In this document: positions 13,213 to 24,519 of the stretch, piece by piece | Layout of the letters: each line of letters begins with the position of its first letter | Position numbering within the stretch: the stretch's first letter is position 1 | NCBI GenBank assembly: GCA_023853785.1 | Contig: JAJIRX010000555.1 | Location: 434,001-498,000, forward strand | Length of the DNA: 64,000 nt | From: Psilocybe azurescens | Lineage: Eukaryota > Basidiomycota > Agaricomycetes > Agaricales > Agrocybaceae | Direction of reading: 5' to 3' | Translations under genes and position numbers: made by a program | Notes under the pieces: model-generated | Seen by the model: only the letters and a program-made list of their open reading frames with translations | Told to the model about the DNA's origin: nothing | Databases searched by the model: none

Positions 13213-15327
13213 ATGTCAGACGACGAATTCAAGGTCGTCGCCATCACGGCCTTCAAAGCTCTTATATCATCGCGCAAAATCCACATCCCAACGACGTCAA
13301 TAGAGCTCTTGACCAGTGTAATGACCACTAAGATGCCTTCCGGACTGCTTCCAAACTCTCCAACACCGAAATTCCGTCTTACAGACCTAGCCCGCTTCGA
13401 ACGCATCGTGGAAGAGCTCTCGAATACATGGACGGACGGTGTACTCTCTTTCTCTCGAGACAATGCCTCGGGGAAGATGGTCATCTGGGAACTGGGCCTA
13501 AATTCACCTGGCTCAGGTTCTCAGCGGCCTCTCCTTGGGGCTGGGAACCCCTCGGTAAATTCTGGTGGACTGACCGGGCCTGAATCAAGGAAGAGGAAGA
13601 GAGTAGTAGATGAAGATGCGGACTCGGCTGCTGGTGATGACGACGATGCATTGCGTGAAGAAGGGACGACCGTCGCGTCAACCTCTACACTCGCCAATTT
13701 GAGTGCCGAAATGAAGGAGGTCTATATGATTCTGCAGAAAGGGACAGCTAAGGGCCATCTTCTTGCTGAACAGGTATTCATCGTTATCTTGTTGGGTCCT
13801 AATTACACCCTAAATTCAATAATCCTTCTTCACAGTTTCGTTCGAGAGATGAGAATTTCGACCCCATCTGCAGCCACATTACCAAAGACGACTGTGCTAG
13901 AATTCGCAGGGCATCTTTCAAGGTCCACTCACCGTCGGGCAGAAATCAACCGCCTCCATCGAGCATATGCGATCGTGTGCACTTTCGTCCTCTCATACGC
14001 CCTCATACAGACGTAACGCTGGGACATTGTTCATACCTCAACACATGTTACTCTGAGCCCACATATGCTCAATCACCTTCACTACCCCCCTTTCCTGGGT
14101 CGAATAATGTTCACGGTATGGTACCGCCCAATACCCGCGGTCCAACCTCGCTACCGTCTGGACTGGGAGCAGGAGGACGAGGTAAAGAGAAAGCACCATG
14201 TCGATATTTACACTACGAGATAGACTGGGATGGAGGGGATGGAGACTGGAAGAAGCAGTCAAAACCAAGGAAGAAGGTGCACAGATTGAGGATTGGCTTG
14301 GGTCCTAGTGGTAGAGTCACAAAACCAGTGCGTACTCTTGACTTGCTATGTCTCTCCGATATTTTTGTGCTTACTTGACGCTTAATGCAGCTTCCCCGCA
14401 ATGGATAAACTGTGACTTGCGTACCTTTGATTATTCGACATTGGGAAAATTCCACGTTATAATGGCTGATCCACCTTGGGACATCCATATGAGTGTTCGT
14501 AGTTTTGTCTTTTTCCGTGATAAAGGGGATATTGACTTTCTAATCGCCATCAGCTTCCTTATGGTACTATGAACGACGACGAGATGCGGAAAATGCCCAT
14601 TCCCATGCTTCAAGATGAAGGTTTCCTTTTCCTATGGGTGACAGGACGTGCCATGGAAGTTGGACGTGAGTGCATGCGGGTGTGGGGGTACACTCGGGTC
14701 GACGAGGTAGTATGGGTCAAGACGAATCAGGTAAGCACCTTTCTCTATCTTCTCCATCTACTCTTACATATATTTACGATTTCCAAGTTGCAACGCGTTA
14801 TTCGTACTGGTCGCACAGGCCATTGGCTCAATCACACGAAAGAGCACATGCTTGTAGGCGTCAAAACTGTTCTTGACGATCAAGGCGCGTTGAAGTTTCC
14901 CTCGTGGGCGAATCGTGCGTTGGACACAGATGTGATTGTGTCTGAGGTTCGAGAGACGAGCAGGAAGCCGGAGGAAGTGTATGGCCTCATTGAGAGAATG
15001 TGTCCCGGGGAAGGAAAGTGGAGATATTTGGAAGGAAACATAACGCTCGCCCTGGGTGAGTGCAGATCAGGCGGTATGAAAACTACTATGACGACTGATA
15101 CGTATCCCTTCAATAGGTGGCTCACTTTGGGTAATCAGTTGGGAGCAGATCAGATATTCGAACAAGATCTAGCGCTTCGTGTTAAAGCCAAGTATGTGTT
15201 TTCTTTATTTTGTCTATCAATGCGATTTGAGGCTAACTTTTCTTTCCCTCTCAGATACCCAGATAGGCCCATTAATGTGTCTACGCCATACAAGAATACC
15301 CGCACTGGTTTACCCAAGGCGCCTTGA
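13213..15327 (+). CDS. IME4: MT-A70 family mRNA N6-adenosine methyltransferase (Ime4/METTL3)
   Basis: Catalytic subunit of the nuclear m6A writer, methylating adenosines in mRNA with SAM. The start is MSDDEFKVVAITAF at 13213. The N-terminal half carries VTLGHCSYLNTCY, then APCRYLHYEIDWDG, then QWINCDLRTFDYSTLGKFHV, and the catalytic motif ADPPWDIHM (DPPW at 14468-14479). LPYGTMNDDEMRKM, LFLWVTGRAMEVGRECMRVW, VDEVVWVKTNQLQR and RTGRTGHWLNHTKEHMLVGV follow, all near-identical to METTL3. After PEEVYGLIERMCPG the frame breaks by one at the G-run 15007-15010; the other frame continues [20 protein letters not shown] and on to GADQIFEQDLALRVKAKYPD. The intron at about 15054-15116 only works in the second frame. 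Likely a missing base. The catalytic core itself is intact. Confidence 0.87.
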
Positions 15328-15784
15328 GACAAAACTACAGCTTACTTATTATTCTGGGACATGGGCACGATTCGCTTTTGAATTGATGAACTATGCTTTT
15401 TCTATGATTTCTGTTGCATTGTATCCTGTATAACACATCGTCTGTACAGCTGCTCCCCTTGGCCTTGTAATATATGTCGTATAATTGGGCAACTATTTAT
15501 TTCATCTGGTGCTAACCACTTCAATGTATTATTGACATTTGTTCAGTTTTCTGAAACGGTGATAGTGTAGCCGACATGGTTCAAATTATGATTATTATAT
15601 ACAACTAGTATGTACAACTCTCTACATTGGATCTATAAAACTAAGATAGCGTGTTTATCCGTCGATATATATTCTACTTGAGCAACAACTACTCCCCGAA
15701 GAACACCTAACAAGAACAAGACTGTAGGATAGAGTCATAAGAAACGTCCAGGAGAAAAGAGTCCAGTCTAGCATGACATGAGGA
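15328..15784. other. Intergenic tail-to-tail region, no gene seen
   Basis: AT-rich sequence between the stops of IME4 and the convergent hydrolase gene. It probably holds both 3' UTRs. No open frame with coding character and no structured RNA were recognised. Confidence 0.5.
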
Positions 15785-17302
15785 CTATCGTCGCTCAAGT
15801 TCTTTGACAAGTAAGGCGTTGACTTCATCTTTATTGTCTAGATAAACTGTTCGAGGACGCATAGTATATCAATAAGCATTCTACACTGCAGTATCTGCAA
15901 TAAGACTAACCATGATGACCCGCGTTCGTGATGATATACATACGTCCGTTATTGTTGCCGACTCCCTTTAGACGTTTTAGACTTTCTTGACCGCCCACTG
16001 GGTCCATCCAGTCATGGTCGCCATACACAAATGTTATCTGCATGTCCTTTGGAAGCGCGGATATGCGGTCAACAATCGGCAAGCGGGCATGTGCACCGGG
16101 TTCTAAGATGTGTGAGATGCAGTATTCACCAGACCCTTTCGCGAGAGTGATATTCATGATGTAGTCGTGCATATCGCGCGTTTCCTCTGGTGTTAGTCCA
16201 GAGAAACGGCGGGAAGAGTACTGAGTGCAAAAATTTATTAAGACATTGAGGGGAGGGGGAGTCAATGAAGTACATACTTTGCCAATGAGCATGGGGCCCC
16301 AAACAAATGTAGAGCGGACGAGTTGGAAAGGACTCCAGCCTTCCTCCCAGAGGTAGGTGAAGAGGCGACGAGTTTTGCTTTCGCGGGTTTTGTTTTCCTT
16401 CTGCTCTTGGCGGATATTTTTCACGCGACCATTTGTAGCTTTCTGGAATGTAGAATGTTCTTTAGAGACCACTGTCGACTCGGAAGAGGCATCCGGTGCT
16501 TGGTCAGTGAGTTCTCTTGAAGGCTCTTCGTAATTTGGACCATGCGGCACACCAGCGGGTGAGAGAAGGATGAGTTTATGTACCCTATCAGGGTATTTGA
16601 GGGCATATGCGACGCTGAAATAGGCGCCGAGGGAATGGCCAATAAGTGTCATTTGACTGAGACCCATCTTGGAGCGCCAATCTTCGAGAGAGTCGACGAA
16701 GAAGGACTCTGCTTCTGTGACGCGGTTCTCGACGTTGTTTCTTTTAGCTTTTATTGTGAAAGGCACCCGGGCAGAACGACCCATACCTAACCAGTCGAGG
16801 GCGAAGACAGAGGAGCCGTGTCGGGCGGCCCAATCTGCCAGTGGGGGAAGTTGTGGAAGAAGAAGCCAAGACCAGCACCATAGCCATGCAGAATTACTGC
16901 CGGTGGAGGTGCGGCAGGCGACGGGGTAGTGGAACTGATAGAGAGTGTGTTGAGATAGTGATTCGCAGGGGTGAGCTGAACACGAGATGAAGTTGCAATG
17001 ACAGGCTCTGACAGGTTTGTCTGCGACTGAGATGCTGATCTGAAGAATGGTAGTCGACGCAGCAGACGTTCTTCGCTTATAGCGCTTTCCTTTTCGCCAA
17101 CATGCCACCTTGGAAGAGGGTGAGAAGGGTGAATACCAGGAGAGTGGAGAAGACATACCAGCTCCGGACACTTGCAGAGAATGCTGCAGGTATCTCGCGG
17201 GCAGGGGGAGTTGGGATTCCATTCTGCGCGAAAGGAGAGAGAGGTAGGATCTAGAAAGGGAGGACGTGGTGGGTAGTTTGTGGTCAAGTAGTGACTATAC
17301 AT
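15785..17302 (-). CDS. Alpha/beta hydrolase of the CGI-58/CLD1 (ABHD4/5) type
   Basis: Predicted lipase or acyltransferase acting on phospholipids; fungal relatives include cardiolipin deacylase Cld1 and Ict1. The ATG at 17302 opens MYSHYLTTNYPPRPPF. The core reads VILHGYGAGLGFFFHNFP, VFALDWLGMGRSARVPF, ESFFVDSLEDWRSKMGL, then the nucleophile elbow GHSLGAYFSVAYALKYPDR with Ser in GHSLG, KLILLSPAGVPHGPNY, a charged insertion, and FVYGDHDWMDPVGG. The catalytic His lies in GHHVYLDNKDEVNAL, reached over the last intron when the acceptor after CGAACAG is used. The frame changes by one in the run of five G at 16843-16847 (plus strand), between HNFP and LADWAARHGSSV; six would restore it. It diverges from CWC21 with a 108-bp gap. 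Confidence 0.82.
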
Positions 17303-17410
17303 GGTGGCCGCAGTGGTGCTGCTTTATTAATGCAATCACCCCATGCCGTCCACTTATGAACGCTTTCGGCACATCCATCATCTTCTCACGCTGCCTTTCC
17401 CCCAACCACC

Positions 17411-18985
17411 ATGTACAACGGTATCGGTCTGACAACTCCCCGCGGCAGGTTCATATTTATTTTCATTCCTCGTAATACCCTTTCACTAATTTATACTTTC
17501 AGTGGTACGAGCGGCTATGTTGTCCGCAATCTTTCCTCCCTCCGTGTCCACGAGAGAAATAATGACAAGTCCGCTTGGGACACTGCTCCTCCAAAACACA
17601 GAGAGCCCGATGAGGCTATTCTCGAACATGAGCGTAAACGAAAAGTAGAAATCAAATGTCTCGAGCTCCAAGATGCTCTTGAAGAGAAAGGGTGCGTTTT
17701 ATCTGACAAATGTACTCTTTAACGTCTGCTCAAAGCCAGCGCATCGCTAGCATTGATGAAGAAATTATTGAAAAACAAGTCGACGATCTTCGCCAAAAGC
17801 TTCTTGCCAACCTTTCCGCTATGGCTCCTCCCACGCGCGGTCTCAAACCTTCTGATACCCATGGTATGGCCGCTGCGAAGAAAGTAGAGCTGTCCAAAAT
17901 GGCCCATGCATTCGGCACTCGTGCGGACTACCAAGAAGGCGAGGCTTTTGACCGGGAGAAGCAGGAAGAAATCAAAATGAGACGTATTGCCGAACGTGAA
18001 GAAAAGGAGAGGACCAGACTTGAGAATAAGGCTAAAATGGCAGAGCAGAAGGCCAAATGGGAGCAGGAGAGGAAAGAGAGGGACATCCAACGCAGGAAGG
18101 AAGAAGAAAAGAGGAGGGAAGAGAGGTCTGGTAAAGAATCGAGAGACATGCCGCCTCCATCCCTGCCTACTGGTCCAAGAAGAGAGTATCGGGATCGGGA
18201 CAGGCCCAGTGAACAAGATTATCGACGCAGCCCACCACGTCGTGCACCTCCCCCCACGCGACAGTTACCCTCGTGGAGGCAGAGATATACCCCCACCCCC
18301 TCATGGTGACAGACCGGATCCCAGCAGCAGGTCGAAGCGAGATAGAGGCTCTCCATCCAGATCTCCATCCCCACCGCCAAGGAACAGAAGACGGGTCCAT
18401 TCGCGTTCCTCTTCTCGCTCTCGGTCCCGTTCTGGTTCGCCTCGCTCACGTTCACGTTCACGTTCACATTCGCCAGTGCGCAACGCATCCCGCCGATCCC
18501 GTTCAAGTTCGTCTTCACCTATGCGCATCGTTCCCCCTTCTTCGGGTAATGGACCTCCGCCTCTCCTTGCTAGAGGCGCGAGCGCGAGAGGACGAGGACG
18601 CTCAATCTCTCGGTCGCGTTCTAGGTCTCCCCATCCCCCTCGAAGGAGACGCGATGGCCGGGATTCCCGTTCACCTTCTGTATCACGCTCACGCTCGCGA
18701 TCGAGGTCGCGGTCTCGCTCGCCCGCGAGGAAACGCCTGCCTCCGCAATCGTACCGGTCTGGATCGCCGCCACCTCCTTCGAGGAGTGAGCGTGCACCTC
18801 CGCCGTTGGTTACACCGCAGGACGAAGAGCCCAGTAGAGGACGACTTGCTGCTCCAAGCACGGCCTCTGGAAGAGGAAGAGATAAGGGGAAGGGTGGTCG
18901 ATCGCGATCTGCGTCCACGGGGTCTTCCATGAGTGTCAGCGCGAGGAGTGGTAGCTCTAGAAGCAGGAGCAGGAGTCGTGATTAG
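17411..18985 (+). CDS. CWC21: Pre-mRNA splicing factor Cwc21 (SRRM2-like N-terminus) with long RS tail
   Basis: Component of the catalytic spliceosome that contacts Prp8 and Snu114. Exon 1 gives MYNGIGLTTPRG; after an intron (about 17450-17502) it continues SGTSGYVVRNLSSLRVHERN, the hallmark N-terminus of Cwc21/SRRM2. The cwf21 helix follows a second intron: IDEEIIEKQVDDLRQKLLAN. Then come THGMAAAKKVELSKMAHAFG, a Glu/Arg/Lys-rich coiled coil (about 60 residues) and an RS domain ending SRSRSRSRD. Both SR-rich parts are coding-like but in different frames; they meet at the C-run 18250-18255 (RRAPP to PRDSYPRGGRD). One C fewer, or two more, joins them. A 49-nt GT-AG segment at 18131-18179 could also restore the frame, but would move an RD-rich stretch out of frame. 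Confidence 0.85.
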
Positions 18986-19870
18986 GTTGAAGCTGGGCTG
19001 TCCCTTACTTCCTGCAATGCGTTGATTGAAGCAAGGAGCTCTGAAACAAAATGAAAATTTATAGCTGGCCATTCTATACCATTTTGGAAATTTTACCTGA
19101 CCTGTGTTCGAAAAAATAGCGCAATGTTGCAGTGCTAATTAAAATTAATTCAATGCGGGGTGTTGGCAGGACATGATACTTATAGAATAGTGCATAATAC
19201 GCATTGCATTCGCGAGGTTTCGCGAGGTTTTCGCGATTTGCCATATACTTATGAGAGTCAGTTGGACGTTATCGATCATTACTTAGCCTTCGTTTCCTGT
19301 TTAAATTCTCAATGTGCAAAATGCTACGTATTGACTGCAGCGTGCAATGCAAAAGCGAGTACGGCTCTTCTTATACACGGACACAAGCGCTCGTTCAGAG
19401 TTCTATATCCGACAATTCCGAGCAACGTACAACATCCGAACCACTGGCATAAAGCACCCCTTCACCTTTTAACCACTCCGATTCCTTCCTCCTGTGCCCA
19501 GGCCCCATCCCCCTCCGCCTTTCTATCCCTCTAACTCACGACTAGCTCACCCCTGCTTTCACTCAGTTGTGACTCATTCGCCCCAAATCTTTAAATTTGT
19601 TTGTTGTTACTTGATCGGCAAAACAAAATTCACGCCCCTGTCGGTACAGTTCGTCGTTGTCTATATCGTCTTGAAAGGCTCACAAGATGCTTTTTTAGAA
19701 ACTTGGACACCTATGTGCGTCAACTCTTGCTGCTCGTGGTTATATGGGCCTGGACGAGCTCGGCCACTAACTCAACTCTACAGAGTGTATCTTGGAATAC
19801 TATCTTTCAACACACAACTAAGGTTCTACATACCCATCTTAGTTAAATCTCATTCTCTGCAAGGATCACT
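18986..19870. repeat. Gene-free interval with a small tandem repeat
   Basis: No gene is supported between CWC21 and ARG8. A perfect 10-bp tandem duplication (CGCGAGGTTT twice) lies at 19211-19230. The last 400 bp are C/T-rich on the plus strand, typical of fungal promoters, and probably carry the ARG8 5' region. Short open frames here have no conserved features. Confidence 0.45.
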
Positions 19871-21989
19871 ATGAAGCCCGCACAAAATCTGTCTTTACAT
19901 GCTCTTGTACGCAGGACAGGAAAGACAACTGCGTCTAACACCACCGTTTTCCTTCGCGGCCGAGGCGTAGCCACAGCTGTACGTCCCCATAGTTATCTTG
20001 CGCACCCCATCCGCATGCCATGAACTTACTCCTCTATGCATGAATCTAGCCTTCAACCGCGTACCTCACCCCCACGCACAAGCCCAAATCACCTCCCTCT
20101 GCCGTTACGGCAAGCACACTGGCGTTGGGCAAGGAATACCTCCTCCCCGTGTACGCACGCCCCGAATTTGTGCTTGCCCATGGCAAAGGCGCGTATGTGT
20201 GGGATGTAGATGGCAACAAATACCTGGATTTCAGCGCGGGTATCGCTGTCAATGCGCTCGGACACGCTGATGAAGGCGTTTTGCAGGTGTGTATCTTTTT
20301 GTCTTTTCTTGGCTATCTTCAACTTTTCTCTCTATTTTTGTGGACCTTTGTTTTCTCGTTATTTTGGATGTAATGGACCCAATGCAAGGAGATGAGGGTT
20401 GGATATCTGCTTGCTTGCATTGGTTCAATTGCTCGTGAGAGCCTGGCCGTCCAAATTGTTCGCCATATTAAAAACAGGCGTCTGTCGTGTTATATTCCAT
20501 TCTCGGGGCTCCAGGACAATGTTTCTGAAACTTTTATTTCTCATCATCGAGAGAGATTGCATCTATTTCCATTGTTGGACACCACTCGATCTCTCTCACC
20601 TATGGGCATAATTTGCCTGTACCGGAAATGGGTAGAGTTCGGGGCGGAAGCGTCCTGGTGTACCGTCGGGTCGGTTACCAGTACTGACATGTCTTTATCT
20701 TTCCACCATTTTATCAAATCAACTCTGATTAACCCAAACTTTGCGATATTCTTAGGTCCTGAACGAGCAAGCAGGAAAGCTATTGCATACGAGTAATGTG
20801 TACCATAACGAATGGGCCGGAAAGCTTGCGAAATTGTTGGTTACTCTCACACAGACGGAGGGAGGACTCGGTTATGCCTCTGGTGCAGATACCAGTCAGT
20901 CGGGCTCTGGAGGTGCGAAAGCGTTTTTCGCGAATTCAGGAACCGAAGCGAATGAAGGCGCGTTGAAGATCGCGCGTAAAGTCGGAAAGGAACGTTGGGC
21001 GGCAGCGAACGGCAGAGCTGGGACGATCCGGCTTGCAGCAAGAATCGTATCGTGTGTTTTGAGAATTCGTTCCACGGACGAAGTATGGGTGCGCTGAGCG
21101 TGACGAGCAACGCTAAATATCAGAAACCATTCGCGCCACTTATTCCCGGTGTGGATGTTGGCCGATTGAATGATATAGCAGGTTTGCAGAGCTTGGTGGG
21201 GGAAGATACGTGTGCGGTGATCGTTGAACCTATCCAGGGTGAAGGAGGCATCAATGATGCCAGTCAAGAATGGCTGCGAGTATTGCGGAAACGCTGCGAC
21301 GAGATGGGCGCTGTGCTGATCTTCGACGAGATCCAGGTATGTTTATACCCGTATATGTCCAGAAATTGAGAATGCTGAGACGGACCGCGGTAGTGTGGTC
21401 TGTATAGGACGGGTACTCTCTGGGCGCATTCGAGTCTGCCCGCCGACTGCCACCCCGATATCGTGACGATGGCGAAGCCACTTGCGAATGGGTACCCCAT
21501 TGGCGCAGTACTGTTGAGGGACAGTGTAGCCGCGACGATGACTCCAGGTATGTCACAAGTGAGGATTGGCGGTAAAAATAGAAGTTGAGATGGCTACTTG
21601 TTAAAAACAGGAACGCATGGTACCACATTTGGAGGGTCTCCCCTTGCCTGTGCTATCGGATACCATGTCGTTTCTCGGCTTTCGTCGCAAGAATTTGTCA
21701 CCAAGATGGAAGACACGAGCAAATACCTGGGCGAACGGCTGGAGGCACTACCGAAATGGTACCCGGGGCTTTTGGAGGAGCGTGTGCGTGGACGGGGACA
21801 TATCCGTGGACTCGGATTCAAGGACGTGGAGGTACCTGGGAGGATAGTTGAACTGGCACGGGAGCGGGGGTGTTTGTGCTCACGGCTGGGAAGGATGCTG
21901 TGCGACTTGTTCCCAGCCTGAATGTTGGGAAAGAGGAAGTTGATCTGGCAGTAGATGTGTTGGAGAGTTGTCTGTCGATATGCAAGTAG
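19871..21989 (+). CDS. ARG8: Acetylornithine aminotransferase (arginine biosynthesis)
   Basis: Mitochondrial PLP enzyme of ornithine/arginine synthesis, class III aminotransferase. The start [20 protein letters not shown] looks like a targeting peptide. Exon 2 reads [20 protein letters not shown], then [20 protein letters not shown]. After an unusually long intron come [97 protein letters not shown] and [20 protein letters not shown], where the Lys is the likely PLP lysine, then [14 protein letters not shown]. The frame is broken twice. One break lies between KVGKERW and SKNRIVCF (about 20995-21050). The other is at the G-run 21866-21870, where a sixth G gives [20 protein letters not shown]. 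With both repaired the protein ends LESCLSICK at 21989. Confidence 0.87.
20287..20755 (+). other. Unusually long (469-nt) intron of ARG8
   Basis: It starts GTGTGT after GHADEGVLQ and ends TTCTTAG before [10 protein letters not shown]. Most other introns in the window are 45-75 nt. No conserved coding frame or recognisable RNA was found inside it; a 134-codon open frame at 20392-20796 has no coding character and runs across the acceptor. Confidence 0.7.
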
Positions 21990-22159
21990 AATGTAGTGAA
22001 TAGCCGGAGATCATAACCGGATCAGGTGATTTGAAACGAACAGAGTGTGATTGGTTGATATGTGGCTAAATTTGGAAAAGCAAGAGGACAAAAAGCGTGA
22101 CAGAGGAAATTAGCTTTGACCTTAACTCTTCCCTCCCAAATCCATAGCCATTGCAAGCC

Positions 22160-24519
22160 ATGGACAAGCTCTCGTCCCTCACCCGTTTCAAGAAATCCTG
22201 CCCCTACCTGGGCAAGACAAAGACCTCCACCCTCCGCAATCTGTCCACTGCATCGTCTCCCAGATTTCCTTCGCTCTCCGCACTCACCGAACGCGCGACC
22301 AAATGCCCCGTCATGGGCCCTGCTCTAAATGTCCGCTCAAAGGAAATCGTCGCCGGGTACGCCAGCGTAGCCGCCAACGTCGATGTCGACAAGATCCACA
22401 AGGAAAAGGGCGTGTTCCCCCGCCAGGCGCAACCGTAGCGATGTGTCCCCATGCCTCCGCTGCTAGGGCCGCTGCTGTCATGGCAGATGATCTCGCTGCT
22501 GCCGCCGCTGCAAAGAAGGGATCCAAGGCAAAGCCTGCCGTCTCTGAAGCAGAAGCCGCTGCTGCCGCTGGCTGCCCTTTCCACGCCAAAGCTGCTGAGG
22601 ATGCTCGCAAGGCCGCTGCTGCTGCTGCACCCGCGCCCGTTCCGTCGCACAAGGCAAAGCCCCACACCGGCTACAATTACGAAAGCTTCTACGTCAACGA
22701 GCTCGAGAAGAAACATCAGGATAGCTCCTACCGTTACTTCAACAACATCAATCGCCTTGCCGCAAAGTTCCCTATCGCACACACCGCAAGCGTTAAGGAT
22801 GAGGTCGAGGTCTGGTGCGCCAACGATTATCTTGGCATGGGCAATAACCCTGTCGTCCTCGAAACCATGCAGTGTGTATTCAAATTAACTTCATTTTGTC
22901 ACTCCTAACTGACGTGTCTCCCTTTTCATAGTCGTACACTCGACAAGTACGGCCACGGTGCAGGAGGTACCCGTAACATTGCCGGCAATGGTGCTATGCA
23001 TCTCTCCCTCGAGCAGGAGCTCGCTAATCTCCACCGCAAAGAAGCTGCTCTCGTCTTCTCGTCTTGTTACGTCGCAAACGATGCTACTCTTTCCACACTC
23101 GGGTCCAAACTTCCAGGCTGTGTATACTTTTCGGACACTATGAACCACGCTTCTATGATCCAAGGCATGCGACACTCTGGCGCCAAACGGGTTCTCTTCA
23201 AACACAACGATCTCGAAGACCTTGAGTCCAAGCTCAAGCAATATCCCAAGGAGACACCTAAGATCATTGCATTCGAATCGGTATATTCTATGTGCGGCAG
23301 TATCGGACCTATTAAAGAAATCTGTGACCTTGCGGAGCAATACGGCGCCCTTACCTTCTTGGACGAGGTACGTTTTCTCCGTACTTTGGTCATTATTTAT
23401 TACTCATCCCGCTCTTAGGTGCACGCGGTCGGTTTATACGGACCCCGTGGCGCCGGCGTTGCTGAACATTTGGACTACGACGCTCAAGCTGCTGCGGGTG
23501 ACAGTCCGGACCCTATCAAAGGTTCTGTCATGGATCGCGTAGACATCATTACAGGTGCGACTCCCCCATTGTATAACTCTAATTTTAGACACGTCTGACA
23601 GAATGACTGTTATAGGTACTCTTGGAAAGGCTTATGGCGCCGTTGGCGGTTATATTGCTGGTTCGGTTGACTTTGTGGACATGATTCGCTCCTATGCTCC
23701 GGGTTTCATCTTTACCACCTCTCTTCCCCCTGCGACCGTCGCTGGTGCACGCGCTAGTGTGGTTTACCAGAAGAGCTATGTTGGTGATCGTCAATTGAAA
23801 CAGGTCAACGTCCGGGAAGTTAAGCGCCGCTTTGCTGAACTTGATATCCCCGTGGTGTAAGCATTGATCCATTTTTCCGACGTGATATGGAAACTGACTT
23901 TCATTCTGTGTATAGACCCGGCCCTTCACACATCATTCCTGTACTCGTCGGTGATGCTGCTTTGGCTAAAGCCGCGTCGGACAAACTTCTCGCCGAACAT
24001 GACATCTACGTGCAATCAATCAACTATCCTACTGTCGCCCGTGGCGAGGAGCGTCTTAGGATCACTGTCACACCCCGCCACACACTCGAACAGATGAAAG
24101 GGCTCGTAAGCGCGGTCGACCAGATCTTCACGGAACTCGGCATCAACAGGCTCAAGGACTGGAAGCTCGCTGGCGGGCGCGCTGGCGTCGGCTTGGCAGA
24201 CGGCGTGGAAGACATGGAGCCTATATGGACCGACAAACAAGCGGGCCTCCTCGACGGTACGACTCCCCCAACGCTCAGGAACGGTGAAAAGGCGATTGTC
24301 GATGCGGATGCGGTGTTCAAGGCTCGGGCCGTTTTCAACCCACTTTTGGGCCCCATCAGCGGACCTCTGCAGGCGACCAGGACCGTGCAGGCCGGCAGGA
24401 AAGAAGAAATGGTCGTGCAGACCAGACAAAAGCTTCCCTTGATGAAGACCGGCGGCGCCAGTGTGCCTTTGAGGGAAGATATCCCTGTCCCCCCTCCTTC
24501 CGTCACTGCTTCTGCGTGA
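22160..24519 (+). CDS. HEM1: 5-aminolevulinate synthase (heme biosynthesis)
   Basis: Mitochondrial PLP enzyme condensing glycine and succinyl-CoA, the first step of heme synthesis. The start [20 protein letters not shown] at 22160 is a basic presequence. Four CP dipeptide motifs of the heme-regulatory type occur: SCPYLG, KCPVMG, MCPHAS and GCPFHA, followed by an Ala-rich linker. The catalytic part begins [20 protein letters not shown], then [68 protein letters not shown] and [17 protein letters not shown] with the PLP lysine, then [22 protein letters not shown]-terminal extension follows. The C-run 22417-22421 needs a sixth C to join [12 protein letters not shown] to [13 protein letters not shown]; as written the first frame stops at 22438. 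Introns are short. Confidence 0.93.

Noticed and set aside
20392..20796. 134-codon ORF inside and across the end of the ARG8 intron
   Set aside because: It runs over the intron acceptor in a frame different from ARG8 and has no conserved motif.
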